A DNA stretch of 64,000 nt from Sphingomonas sp. (GTDB lineage Bacteria; Pseudomonadota; Alphaproteobacteria; Sphingomonadales; Sphingomonadaceae). Of this stretch, positions 8,155 to 15,964 are shown one piece after another (within the stretch, counting starts at the first letter, position 1; each line of letters opens with the position of its first letter). The stretch is from positions 141,677 through 205,676 of the forward strand of contig NZ_QFOB01000010.1 in assembly GCF_003248515.1 (NCBI RefSeq), given 5' to 3'. The notes beneath the pieces are model-generated. The model did not search any database and was not told where the DNA came from. It worked only from the letters and a program-made list of their open reading frames with translations. The translations under genes and the position numbers were made by a program.

Positions 8155-8571
8155 ATGCACGTCGTCCGCCTCGGCCATGTAAATATCCTGACCCCCGCCT
8201 TCGCGGAAACGATCGCCTTCTACGAAAGCTGCCTGGGGCTACGCGCCGGGCCGGCCGCATCCTCGCAGGCACGGCCGCAAAATGCGTGGCTGCATGACGA
8301 AGGCGGCCATCCGATCATCCACGTCAACGGGCCGATGGAAGGCGAGACCATCCACCCCGAAGGGGCCGCCAGCCGGCTGGATCATTTCGCGCTGGATTGC
8401 ACGGGGCTGGATAGCTGCATCATCCGGCTGGAAGCGCGAAACGTGCCCTATCGCCGCATCCGGATCGAGGCGCGCGGGCTCACCCAGCTCAACATCGTCG
8501 ATCCGAACGGGCTGAAGGTGGAACTGACGTTCACCGATCCAGATGGAGATCCGCCAGCCCGCGCGAAATGA
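8155..8571 (+). CDS. VOC (glyoxalase/extradiol-fold) family protein
   Basis: 138 residues, one vicinal-oxygen-chelate module of two beta-alpha-beta-beta-beta halves: GHVNILTPAFAETIAFYESCLGL at the start and DHFALDCTGLDSCIIRLE in the middle, ending LNIVDPNGLKVELTF. The His, His and Glu of the usual metal site (GHVN, DHFAL, VELTF) are present. A GAGGAGAGG ribosome site precedes the ATG, 11 bp after the quiC stop, so the two are co-transcribed. A ring-cleavage or lactone-handling step after protocatechuate is conceivable, but the family is too broad to name the reaction. Its end overlaps the convergent GntR gene by 41 bp. Confidence 0.82.
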   Translation: MHVVRLGHVNILTPAFAETIAFYESCLGLRAGPAASSQARPQNAWLHDEGGHPIIHVNGPMEGETIHPEGAASRLDHFALDCTGLDSCIIRLEARNVPYRRIRIEARGLTQLNIVDPNGLKVELTFTDPDGDPPARAK

Positions 8572-9256
8572 TGCGGGCGGCTATGCTGCGCGCCATGGAC
8601 GGATCCGCCGATCGGATCGCCTCCATCAACAGCCGGTGATCCCCGGTGGAATCGCGATCCTCCGCCGCCTGCCGCTTGGTGCGCGCGATATAGCCGACCG
8701 ATACGCCGATCGTGGCGGTCAGCTGCCCCATCAGTTCGTTGCCGGCCGCCGTTGCCAGTGCCGCGTGGAAGCGCCGGTCCGCCTCTTCCGCCGCTTCGCT
8801 GTCGGGAGCGTGCCGCTCCATATCGATCAGCGCGGCCAGCATCTGCGCCATATCCTCCTCCGATCGCCGCTCGGCCGCGAGTTCCGCCAGCCGAGGCTCG
8901 ATCGTGAGGCGCAGTTCGAACAGCTCGCGCAGGAAAGCCGGCGTCGGGTCATTCTCCAGCGCCCAGCCCAGCACTTCGGGATCAAGCAGGTTCCAGCGCG
9001 CGCGCTGGCAGACGCGCGTGCCGGTCTTGGGCCGGCTTTCCACAAGCCCCTTCGCCACCAGGATGCGGATCGCCTCGCGATAGGCGGCGCGGGAGACGCC
9101 CAGCGCCTCGCTCGCGCCATTCTCGCCCACCAGAATATCGCCCGGGCGATAGTCGCCCGTCACGATCGCGACGGCGATCTCGCGCGCCACGGCCGTGTGC
9201 AGCCGCTCATGGCTGGGCAGGCCGTGGGTCCGCTTGCCGCCCGCCTGCGTATTCAT
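8531..9256 (-). CDS. GntR-family (FadR/FCD) regulator, sugar-acid type
   Basis: 241 residues. The winged helix (YRPGDILVGENGASEALGVSRAAYREA) is followed by RPKTGTRVCQRARWNLLDPEVLGW; the WNLLDPxVLxW stretch is characteristic of the FCD subgroup that includes galactonate and hexuronate repressors. The C-terminal helical FCD domain has the DRRFHAAL and GDHRLLMEAI segments that supply the metal-binding Asp and His residues. It sits downstream of the ThuA-like gene in the same direction and converges on the VOC gene. Targets are not evident; a sugar acid or cyclitol acid such as quinate would fit the subgroup. Confidence 0.85.
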   Translation of the reverse strand: MNTQAGGKRTHGLPSHERLHTAVAREIAVAIVTGDYRPGDILVGENGASEALGVSRAAYREAIRILVAKGLVESRPKTGTRVCQRARWNLLDPEVLGWALENDPTPAFLRELFELRLTIEPRLAELAAERRSEEDMAQMLAALIDMERHAPDSEAAEEADRRFHAALATAAGNELMGQLTATIGVSVGYIARTKRQAAEDRDSTGDHRLLMEAIRSADPSMARSIAARIISRGLADLHLDR

Positions 9257-9322
9257 CCCGCTACACCGCCGAAACCGATCATGCCCGGTGGGGTAAGTCG
9301 CGGCGGAAATCGTGTCGAGCGC

Positions 9323-10276
9323 CTATTTTTCCGGAAGGGGGTGCGGCCGCACCGGATAATCGGTGGCGCCTGCCGCCCATTTGATCGCCTCGAGGAACAT
9401 CGTCTGCTGGCGCGGATCGTCCCATGAGGCATCCGAGTGGCCGAGCCCCGAATAGAAGACGCGGCCCTTGCCGTAGGTCTTGATCCAGGCAACCGGGAAA
9501 TCGCCGTCGGCACGGTGGATATTGGGGTTCTTCATGTCGACCGATCGTGTGTCGATCCGCGCCAGTACGTCCACATCGGCGCGATCATAGGGCGCCATCA
9601 TCTGATAATGCTCGTCCTTCACGATCGGGCTCTTCAGATAGCCCTTCATCTCCGGCGCGTCGGGTCGCTCCACGATCACCCTGGCATCGACGATGCCCCA
9701 CGGATGATTGTCGAAATAACCGCCGATCATCGCGCCATAATCAGGCCATTTCGACGCCGTCGCGGTTGCCGTGTGGATGCCGACGAAGCCCTTGCCGTCA
9801 TCATGCACGAAGCCCAGCAACGCCGCCTTCTGTTCGTCTGAAAGATCGAGATCGCCGTTCGTATAGAAGATGACGGCATCGAAATCCTTCAGGTTGCGCC
9901 CGCGCGCCTGCCTGCGCCCGCCCTTGGCATAGTCGCCCGTGCCCCACACCTCCTGTTTGGTCACCCATTCCGTGTCGGTACGGATGTAGAGCACGATGCC
10001 CGCCGCGCGCGTTATACGCTCCAGCGTGGCCATTGCGTGGCTCACGGCATCATGGGCATTCTGGTTGCCGGTGTGGAGATCGGCGATGAGTAGCACGCGC
10101 TTCTTGCCGGCATAGGGATCTTCATAGCCGGGCGGCCTGCGCCCCGGCGCATAGGTGCCGGGCGGTGGCTGGCTTGCCGCCACCCCCTGCGATGAAGGTG
10201 CCTGCGCGGAGACTCCCAGTCCACAGAACATCGCCGCGATGGCGAGTGCCGCCCGCACCATGGATCCCGTTCGCAT
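9323..10276 (-). CDS. Secreted ThuA-like domain protein
   Basis: 317 residues from the ATG at 10276, preceded by TAGGAG. The signal peptide (MVRAALAIAAMFCGLGVSAQA) is followed by a Pro-rich linker and a ThuA / class-I glutamine amidotransferase-like domain (KRVLLIADLHTGNQNAHDA; AVIFYTNGDLDLSDEQKAALLGF; KGFVGIHTATATASKWPDY; HPWG). ThuA-like proteins occur in trehalose and other sugar catabolic clusters, but their reaction is mostly unknown. This is the last gene of the leftward TonB to MFS run, 11 bp after the MFS stop, so it is probably a periplasmic accessory of the quinate pathway. Confidence 0.82.
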   Translation of the reverse strand: MRTGSMVRAALAIAAMFCGLGVSAQAPSSQGVAASQPPPGTYAPGRRPPGYEDPYAGKKRVLLIADLHTGNQNAHDAVSHAMATLERITRAAGIVLYIRTDTEWVTKQEVWGTGDYAKGGRRQARGRNLKDFDAVIFYTNGDLDLSDEQKAALLGFVHDDGKGFVGIHTATATASKWPDYGAMIGGYFDNHPWGIVDARVIVERPDAPEMKGYLKSPIVKDEHYQMMAPYDRADVDVLARIDTRSVDMKNPNIHRADGDFPVAWIKTYGKGRVFYSGLGHSDASWDDPRQQTMFLEAIKWAAGATDYPVRPHPLPEK

Positions 10277-10287
10277 CCGCTGATCTC

Positions 10288-11574
10288 CTAAGCCGGCTTT
10301 CCGTCGAGCGTCAGGCGCTCCACCGGTCCGATGATGAAGATGTACGAGGCGGCGCCGATCAGGGCGACAACGCCGATATAGGCGAGCGCCCCCCGGAACG
10401 ATCCGCTCGCCTGCACCACCAGCCCGATCACGAGGGGCGTCGCGATCCCGGCTATGTTCGTGCACAGATTGAAGATCCCGCTGGTGAGCCCGATATGGGA
10501 TTTCGGCGCGACATCGGAGATCAGTGTCCAGCCCAGATTGCAGATGCCCTGTCCGAACGTCGCCACCGACATGACGAGGATCAGGATCACATTATCCTCG
10601 ATGAAATTCAGCGACAGGATCGTGGAGATGAGCAGAAGCCCCGTCACGATCGGCGCCTTCCGCCCGATCGTGGGCGATCCGGTGCGGCGGATCAGCCAGT
10701 CGGAAACGATCCCGCCCAGCAGCACGCCTGCCGACGCCGTGACATAGGGCAAGGCGACGAAGAAGCCGGACTTGATGAAGTCCATGTGCCGCTCGGTCGA
10801 CAAATAGGTCGGAAACCAGGTGATGAGGAAAACGAGCGCGGAATTGCTGCAGAACTGGCCGATCGAGGCGCCCAGTATCTGGCGCCGCGCGAAGAGCCTG
10901 CCCATGTCGGCCCAGGCGAAGCGCGGGCTCGCCTTGCTTTCCAGCCCTCCGCCCGCGGCAATATGCGCGCGCTCGGCATCGTTGATCCGCCGGGCGTGCG
11001 CAGGATCGCGATAGACGGCATACCAGAACAGGCCATAGGCGATGCCGATCGCGCCGACGATCACGAACAGTGCGCGCCATCCCCAGTTGGCGACGATCCA
11101 GAACAATAACGGGCTCATGAAGGCGAGCCCGAAATACTGGCCGATCGAATAGACGCCGGTCGCCCGCGCGCGCTCCGTCTGCGGAAACCAGCTGGCGAGG
11201 ATCCGGCTGTTGCACGGATAACAGGGCGCCTCCGCCACGCCGAGGCCAAAGCGCAGGCCGATCAGCGTGCCGATATTGTTCGCGAAGCCGTGCAGCAGCG
11301 TGAAGGCGGACCAGAAGGTGAGAGAGAGGGCATAGGTCAGTCGCGTGCCCAGCCGATCCAGCAGCACGCCGCCCGGTATCTGCGAGGCGGCATAGGTCCA
11401 GGAAAAAGCCGAGAAGATCAGGCCCAGCATCGCCGGTGAGATGCCCAGTTCCTCCGTCATCGGCTTGGCCGCGACGCTCATCACCGCGCGATCCAGATAA
11501 TTGAGCATCGTCGCGCCGGTGACGAGCGCGAGGATCGTGAACCGGACCCGCGTGGAGCGCACTCCCGCTACCAT
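10288..11574 (-). CDS. MFS transporter, anion:cation symporter type
   Basis: 428 residues with about 12 membrane segments. TM1 is followed by MLNYLDRAVMSVAAKPM, the NYLDR-type motif of the ACS/phthalate permease group that moves hexuronates, galactonate, phthalate and similar organic anions. The loop between TM2 and TM3 carries GGVLLDRLGTRLTYA, the MFS motif A. The start ATG at 11574 shares one base with the aroQ stop (TGATG), so translation is coupled. The position after a periplasmic dehydrogenase and dehydroquinase suggests uptake of dehydroquinate, dehydroshikimate, shikimate or quinate; the substrate is inferred. Confidence 0.88.
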   Translation of the reverse strand: MVAGVRSTRVRFTILALVTGATMLNYLDRAVMSVAAKPMTEELGISPAMLGLIFSAFSWTYAASQIPGGVLLDRLGTRLTYALSLTFWSAFTLLHGFANNIGTLIGLRFGLGVAEAPCYPCNSRILASWFPQTERARATGVYSIGQYFGLAFMSPLLFWIVANWGWRALFVIVGAIGIAYGLFWYAVYRDPAHARRINDAERAHIAAGGGLESKASPRFAWADMGRLFARRQILGASIGQFCSNSALVFLITWFPTYLSTERHMDFIKSGFFVALPYVTASAGVLLGGIVSDWLIRRTGSPTIGRKAPIVTGLLLISTILSLNFIEDNVILILVMSVATFGQGICNLGWTLISDVAPKSHIGLTSGIFNLCTNIAGIATPLVIGLVVQASGSFRGALAYIGVVALIGAASYIFIIGPVERLTLDGKPA

Positions 11575-12017
11575 CACGTCGTCCGCAGCCGGATGATATG
11601 GCGCACAGCGAGGCCATAGCCATCGATGCCGAGCCCGCTGATGATGCCCGTCACCGCCTGCGTCATGATCGATTTGGAACGCCACTCGGCCTCGCGCCGA
11701 TGAATGTTGGAGATGTGGACCTCCACGATCGGGCAATCGCACATCTTCAGCGCGTCCAGCACCGGATAGGCGGCATAGGTGAAGGCGGCGGGATTGAAGA
11801 TCACGCCGGCCGCGCCCACCCGCGCATCGTGGAAGAAATGCACCATCTCATGCTCGGCATCCGTCTGGCGGAAGACGATGTCGAAGCCCGCGGGCTCGGC
11901 GATGGCGCGGCATTCGCGCTCCAGGTCCGCCAGCGTCGCCGTGCCGTAGATGTGCGGCTCGCGCACTCCGAGCAGGCCGAGATTGGGGCCGTTCAAAACA
12001 TGGATCGTACCGGACAT
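11574..12017 (-). CDS. aroQ: Type II 3-dehydroquinate dehydratase, probably catabolic
   Basis: 147 residues, the normal size of type II dehydroquinases. IHVLNGPNLGLLGVREPHIYG carries the flexible-loop Arg and Tyr, NPAAFTYAAYPVLDAL the substrate-binding Asn, and VEVHISNIHRREAEWRSKS the catalytic His region. The enzyme interconverts 3-dehydroquinate and 3-dehydroshikimate. Placed 8 bp after a PQQ dehydrogenase gene and overlapping a transporter gene, it probably serves quinate breakdown (QuiB role) and not aromatic amino acid synthesis; a separate biosynthetic copy elsewhere would be expected. Confidence 0.93.
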   Translation of the reverse strand: MSGTIHVLNGPNLGLLGVREPHIYGTATLADLERECRAIAEPAGFDIVFRQTDAEHEMVHFFHDARVGAAGVIFNPAAFTYAAYPVLDALKMCDCPIVEVHISNIHRREAEWRSKSIMTQAVTGIISGLGIDGYGLAVRHIIRLRTT

Positions 12018-12025
12018 GATTTTCC

Positions 12026-13990
12026 TTATTTCGGCAAAGCGAAGGCGATGACCGCATCGCTGCTGATCGGGCTGTCGAGGAAGGAGCCGCCGGTCGCCAC
12101 CACCGACACATATTGGCGGCCATCCCTGCCCCGATAGGAAATCGGCGTGGCGTGTGCCGAGGCATCCAGCTTCACCGTCCAGATCTCCTTGCCCGTCTTC
12201 GCATCGAAGGCCCGGAAGCGCGCATCGTCCGATGCGCCGATGAAGACGAGGCCGCTCGCCGTCGCGATCGATCCGCCGATGTTGGGGCGGCCGGTCGCGG
12301 CATTTTCCACGGGCACATTGTCGCTCACCCCCAGCGGCACATGCCAGGCGATCTTGCCGGTATTGACGTCGATCGCGGAGAGCTGCCCCCAGGGCGGCGC
12401 CTGGCACATCAGCTTGGTATCGGGCTGGGAGAAGCGCGCGCTGGGGCTGCCGCGCTCATAGGGCAAAGGCGCGCCCGGCGCGGAAGGGATAAGCGACGTC
12501 ACCTGCCCCAGTTCGTTCGTGTTGACGAAGATCAGGCCCAGCGCCGCGCTGTAGGACATGCCGCCCCAGTTCGCGCCGCCCTGGAGGCCGGGCAGGTTGA
12601 TGGTCGTGCGATTGAAGGCGACGGGCATGTAGATGTCGCCGGATTTCATGTTGTTGTCCGCGATCCACTTGGCGCACCAATCCTTCAGGCCCGGCGAGAC
12701 ATCGGCGAGATCGGTCTTGGGATCGAAATGCGTGCGCACCAGCGGCGGGGTCGCCACCGGGAAAGGCTGCGTCGGGGATGTCACCTCTCCCGGCACGTCG
12801 CTCGGCGGCACGGGCCGCTCCTCGACGGGCAGGATCGGCTTGCCGGTGAGGCGATCGAGCAGGAAGAAAAGCCCGCTCTTGGAGATGACGCCGACGGCGG
12901 GGATCGTGCGGCCGCCTTTCTTCACCTCCAGCAGCGCCGGCGCCGCCTCGGCATCGCCATCCCAGATATCGTGATGGACGATCTGGAAATGCCATTTCAG
13001 CTTGCCCGTCGCTGCATCCAGCGCGACGACCGAGGTGCCGTAGAGATTGTCGCCCTTGCGATCGCCGCCATAGCGATCGAAGCTGGGCGCCCCGAGCGGC
13101 AGATAGAGGATGCCGCGCGCGACATCCGCAGTCATGAAGCCCCAATTGTTCACGCCGGTGCGATGCTCGGCGCTGCCGGCCGCCCATGTCTCATAACCGG
13201 GCTCGCCGGGCCTCGGCACGGTGTGGAAAGTCCAGACGAGCTTGCCGGTGCGCACATCCCAGGCGCGAATGTCCCCGGCGGGGCCACGCGCGGGAAATTC
13301 GGGCGTGGCGGATCCGGTGATGACGAGATCGCGCCACACGAAGGGCGGCGAACTCATCCCGTAATAGCCCGCCTTCTCGCCCTGCAGGATTTCAGGTGTC
13401 TTGAGCTCCACGACGCCGCCCGTGCCGAAGCCCTCGGCGAAGGCACCCGTCTTCGCGTCGAGCGCGACCAGCCTGCCGTCGCGCGTGCCGAACAGGATGC
13501 GGGCGCCCGTCTTCGCATCGCCCGGCCAATATTCCACGCCACGCAGCGAGGGCTGACCTGGCCCCGGTATTTCGCGCGCCCAGATTTCGGCCCCCGTCGT
13601 CGCGTCCAACGCGACGACACGGGCATAGGGCGTGCTGACATACATGACGTTACCGATCACGATCGGCGTCGCCTCGGATTGCGAGAAGCGGCTGCGCGGG
13701 CGGCGCGCGCCCACGCCCTCGGCCGCGCGCTGCGCTGTCTCGCCCGCGCCTGCACCTGCGCCTGCGCCTGCGGCGGCCGGCGCGGGCGCCTCGGCAGGCT
13801 TCATATGATAGGTCCAGGCGGGCGCGAGGCGAGCGACGTTGGCGGGCGTGATCTCGGCCAGCGGCGTGAAGCGGGCGCCCCCTTTGTCATGCCCGTAGGT
13901 CGGCCAGTCGGCGCCGTCCGCCGCGGCCAGCGCGGGCGTGGCGACGGCGGCGGCGAGCAGTGCTGCGAAGGTAAGCCTGCGACCGATCAT
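12026..13990 (-). CDS. Soluble PQQ-dependent dehydrogenase (quinate/shikimate candidate)
   Basis: 654 residues. A Sec signal peptide (cleavage near ALA-AADG) replaces the multi-span membrane domain of the classical glucose/quinate dehydrogenases, so this form is periplasmic and soluble. Typical eight-bladed quinoprotein repeats are visible (VVALDATTGAEIWARE, LVALDAKTGAFAEGFG, VVALDAATGKLKWHFQ, AIDVNTGKIAWHV, AFDAKTGKEIWTV), and the start has the family ADWPTYGHDKGGARFTPL block. An unusual Ala/Gly/Pro-rich insert (PAPAAAGAGAGAGAG, near residues 69-83) follows the first blade. It overlaps the cytochrome c gene by 4 bp, which points to that protein as electron acceptor. The quinate substrate is inferred from aroQ and quiC. 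Confidence 0.85.
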   Translation of the reverse strand: MIGRRLTFAALLAAAVATPALAAADGADWPTYGHDKGGARFTPLAEITPANVARLAPAWTYHMKPAEAPAPAAAGAGAGAGAGETAQRAAEGVGARRPRSRFSQSEATPIVIGNVMYVSTPYARVVALDATTGAEIWAREIPGPGQPSLRGVEYWPGDAKTGARILFGTRDGRLVALDAKTGAFAEGFGTGGVVELKTPEILQGEKAGYYGMSSPPFVWRDLVITGSATPEFPARGPAGDIRAWDVRTGKLVWTFHTVPRPGEPGYETWAAGSAEHRTGVNNWGFMTADVARGILYLPLGAPSFDRYGGDRKGDNLYGTSVVALDAATGKLKWHFQIVHHDIWDGDAEAAPALLEVKKGGRTIPAVGVISKSGLFFLLDRLTGKPILPVEERPVPPSDVPGEVTSPTQPFPVATPPLVRTHFDPKTDLADVSPGLKDWCAKWIADNNMKSGDIYMPVAFNRTTINLPGLQGGANWGGMSYSAALGLIFVNTNELGQVTSLIPSAPGAPLPYERGSPSARFSQPDTKLMCQAPPWGQLSAIDVNTGKIAWHVPLGVSDNVPVENAATGRPNIGGSIATASGLVFIGASDDARFRAFDAKTGKEIWTVKLDASAHATPISYRGRDGRQYVSVVATGGSFLDSPISSDAVIAFALPK

Positions 13991-14265
13991 TTCTTCTCCA
14001 TTCCCTGATGCCCGGCCAGATAATCCAGCATCACATCATAATCCCTGTCGGAAATCTGCGCGCCGAAGCCGATCATCTTGTCGAGCGTGGCGCCCCAGTC
14101 TTCCCGGCTCTTGTGTGCGTTCGTGACCTGGCCGATCGGATGGCAGGCGGCACAAGTCTGCTGGATGAGCGATGCCGTGGCCGCTTCATCGGCGGAAGGC
14201 GCCCCCTGCGCCCCCGCCGAAGCTGCGGAAAAAACGAATAACGCGAGCATCACCACCTTCTTCAT
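13987..14265 (-). CDS. Small periplasmic c-type cytochrome
   Basis: 92 residues with a cleavable signal peptide (to about AGA-QGAP) and one haem-binding site, CAACH, near residue 38. The rest (KSREDWGATLDKMIGFGAQIS, then the YDVMLDYLAGHQG ending) matches small class I cytochromes paired with quinoproteins; the Met in DKMIGFG is the likely sixth haem ligand. It overlaps the PQQ dehydrogenase start by 4 bp, so it should take electrons from that enzyme and pass them to the respiratory chain. Confidence 0.9.
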   Translation of the reverse strand: MKKVVMLALFVFSAASAGAQGAPSADEAATASLIQQTCAACHPIGQVTNAHKSREDWGATLDKMIGFGAQISDRDYDVMLDYLAGHQGMEKK

Positions 14266-14285
14266 CGTCCATCCCTGCGGTTTCG

Positions 14286-15953
14286 TCAGTCGATCGGCCG
14301 GCCCGGCGTGGTCGAGCGGGGAGCCACGGCGGCCGGATGCGCGGCCAGCCAGTCGAGCCGCTTCGCATCGAGCGGTTCCACCTTGGCGGGCGTGTCGAAA
14401 TTCATCTTCACATCGGTCTTCGTGGTCAGCGCGGGCCAGGGAAGCGCCTTCGTGCTGGGGCTTCCCGTCTCCGCCATCGCGATGAGCGCGCCAAGCATCT
14501 GCGCGGAAAGCGTGCGATCCGCCTCCGTCCAGGCGCGCGTGGTGCGCAGCATGTTATATTTGTCCAGCGTATTCAGCCAGTAAGGCATGTCGGCTGTGTG
14601 ATAGGCGCCGACCGTCTCGATATTCTGGTCCGCGATCTTCACGCCCGGCGCATAGGGATGCTTGCGCGAATATTCGTCGACATAGCCATTCACACCAAGC
14701 TTCTGCATGCCCAGCGCGCACTGGCGCGCGCTCTTCTCGAACCCCGCCATCGTGGCATAGCGTTTGGCCTTCGCCGGAACCTCGGCATCGGTGGCGATGG
14801 GGAACATCTTGAGGAACTGGGCCGCATTCTCGCCATACAGCTTTTCCACCGCCGCCTTGTATTCGGCCACCGTCCGCACCCTGGAGAGCGGGCTCATGCC
14901 GGCATCGATATCGTCGCTATTGTAGCTGGCGATGATCGGCACGCGGGCGATGTCGCCCGTGGCCAGCATCTCGCCATTCTGGCGCGGGATCACATAGCCA
15001 TCCACGATCGCGCCCTGGATGCGCACGCCCTGCACGTTTGCGCCCACCTGCGTTTCGGACTGGACGGCGAGGATCTTGTCGGCCGGCAGCGCGCGCAAAT
15101 CCTCAAGGTTCTTCGCGCCCAGCTTTTCCTGATAGGCGAGCCCCACTTTCTCCGCCTCCGGCAGCGCCATCATCGTGCCGCCGGTCGCGCCCTCGCCCAC
15201 GAAATTGCATCCGCTGGACATGACGGCCGCGCGAAACAACCCTTTCGCCATCGGGTTGAACAGTTGCAGCGAAACCGAGCGCGCACCCGCCGACTGGCCC
15301 ATGATGAGCACCTTCGAAGGATCACCGCCGAACTTGTCGATATTGTCGTGGATCCACTTGAGCGCCAGCGCCTGATCCATCAGCGCATAATTGCCCGAAT
15401 GGCCGCCCTGTTCGGCGGTCAGCTCCGGATGCGCCAGAAAGCCCATCGCGCCGACGCGATAGTTGAAGTTCACATAGACGGCACCGGCCCTGGCGACATT
15501 CTCGCCGTCATAATTGGCCATGCCCGACGATCCGATCGTGAAGCCGCCTCCGTAGATGAAGACGATCACGGGCAGTTTCGCGCCCGGCTTCGCCTGCGGG
15601 GGCGTCCAGACGTTCAGATAGAGACAGTCCTCCGAAGACGGCTCCTCGCCGAAATAATGGTTGATGTTGTGCGGGCGCAGCACCTGGATGCACTCCGCGC
15701 CCTTGCGATCGGCATTGAAGATGCCGTCCCACCTGATCGGCCGGGGCGCGGACCAGCGCAACTGACCCACCGGCGGCTCGGCAAAGGGAATGCCGAGATA
15801 GGCCTTCACGCCAGACGAAAGCATCGTGCCCGAAACGCGCCCGCTATCGATCGTGACGGGATCGCCGCTGATCGGGTTCATGGCGGCAGGCGCGGAGGTG
15901 GCCGTCATCACCGAGGCAGCCAGCAGGCAGGCAAGGACCTTACGCATCGACAT
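14286..15953 (-). CDS. Secreted type-B carboxylesterase
   Basis: 555 residues, the usual length of the type-B carboxylesterase family, with a signal peptide (to about APA-AMNP). EDCLYLNVWTP, the oxyanion segment FIYGGGFTIGSSG and the nucleophile elbow FGGDPSKVLIMGQSAGA are all present; catalytic Ser is in GQSAG and the late Glu/His pair would lie in the SYNSDDIDAG and GAYHTADMPYW regions. Members hydrolyse carboxylic esters. Lying between a TonB receptor and a quinate-type dehydrogenase set, a chlorogenate (caffeoylquinate) esterase role is attractive but inferred. Confidence 0.88.
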   Translation of the reverse strand: MSMRKVLACLLAASVMTATSAPAAMNPISGDPVTIDSGRVSGTMLSSGVKAYLGIPFAEPPVGQLRWSAPRPIRWDGIFNADRKGAECIQVLRPHNINHYFGEEPSSEDCLYLNVWTPPQAKPGAKLPVIVFIYGGGFTIGSSGMANYDGENVARAGAVYVNFNYRVGAMGFLAHPELTAEQGGHSGNYALMDQALALKWIHDNIDKFGGDPSKVLIMGQSAGARSVSLQLFNPMAKGLFRAAVMSSGCNFVGEGATGGTMMALPEAEKVGLAYQEKLGAKNLEDLRALPADKILAVQSETQVGANVQGVRIQGAIVDGYVIPRQNGEMLATGDIARVPIIASYNSDDIDAGMSPLSRVRTVAEYKAAVEKLYGENAAQFLKMFPIATDAEVPAKAKRYATMAGFEKSARQCALGMQKLGVNGYVDEYSRKHPYAPGVKIADQNIETVGAYHTADMPYWLNTLDKYNMLRTTRAWTEADRTLSAQMLGALIAMAETGSPSTKALPWPALTTKTDVKMNFDTPAKVEPLDAKRLDWLAAHPAAVAPRSTTPGRPID

Positions 15954-15964
15954 CTCCCTTCTTC

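Noticed and set aside
12113..14008. A 631-codon plus-strand frame opposite the PQQ dehydrogenase
   Set aside because: Shadow of the quinoprotein gene; no plausible start or domain.
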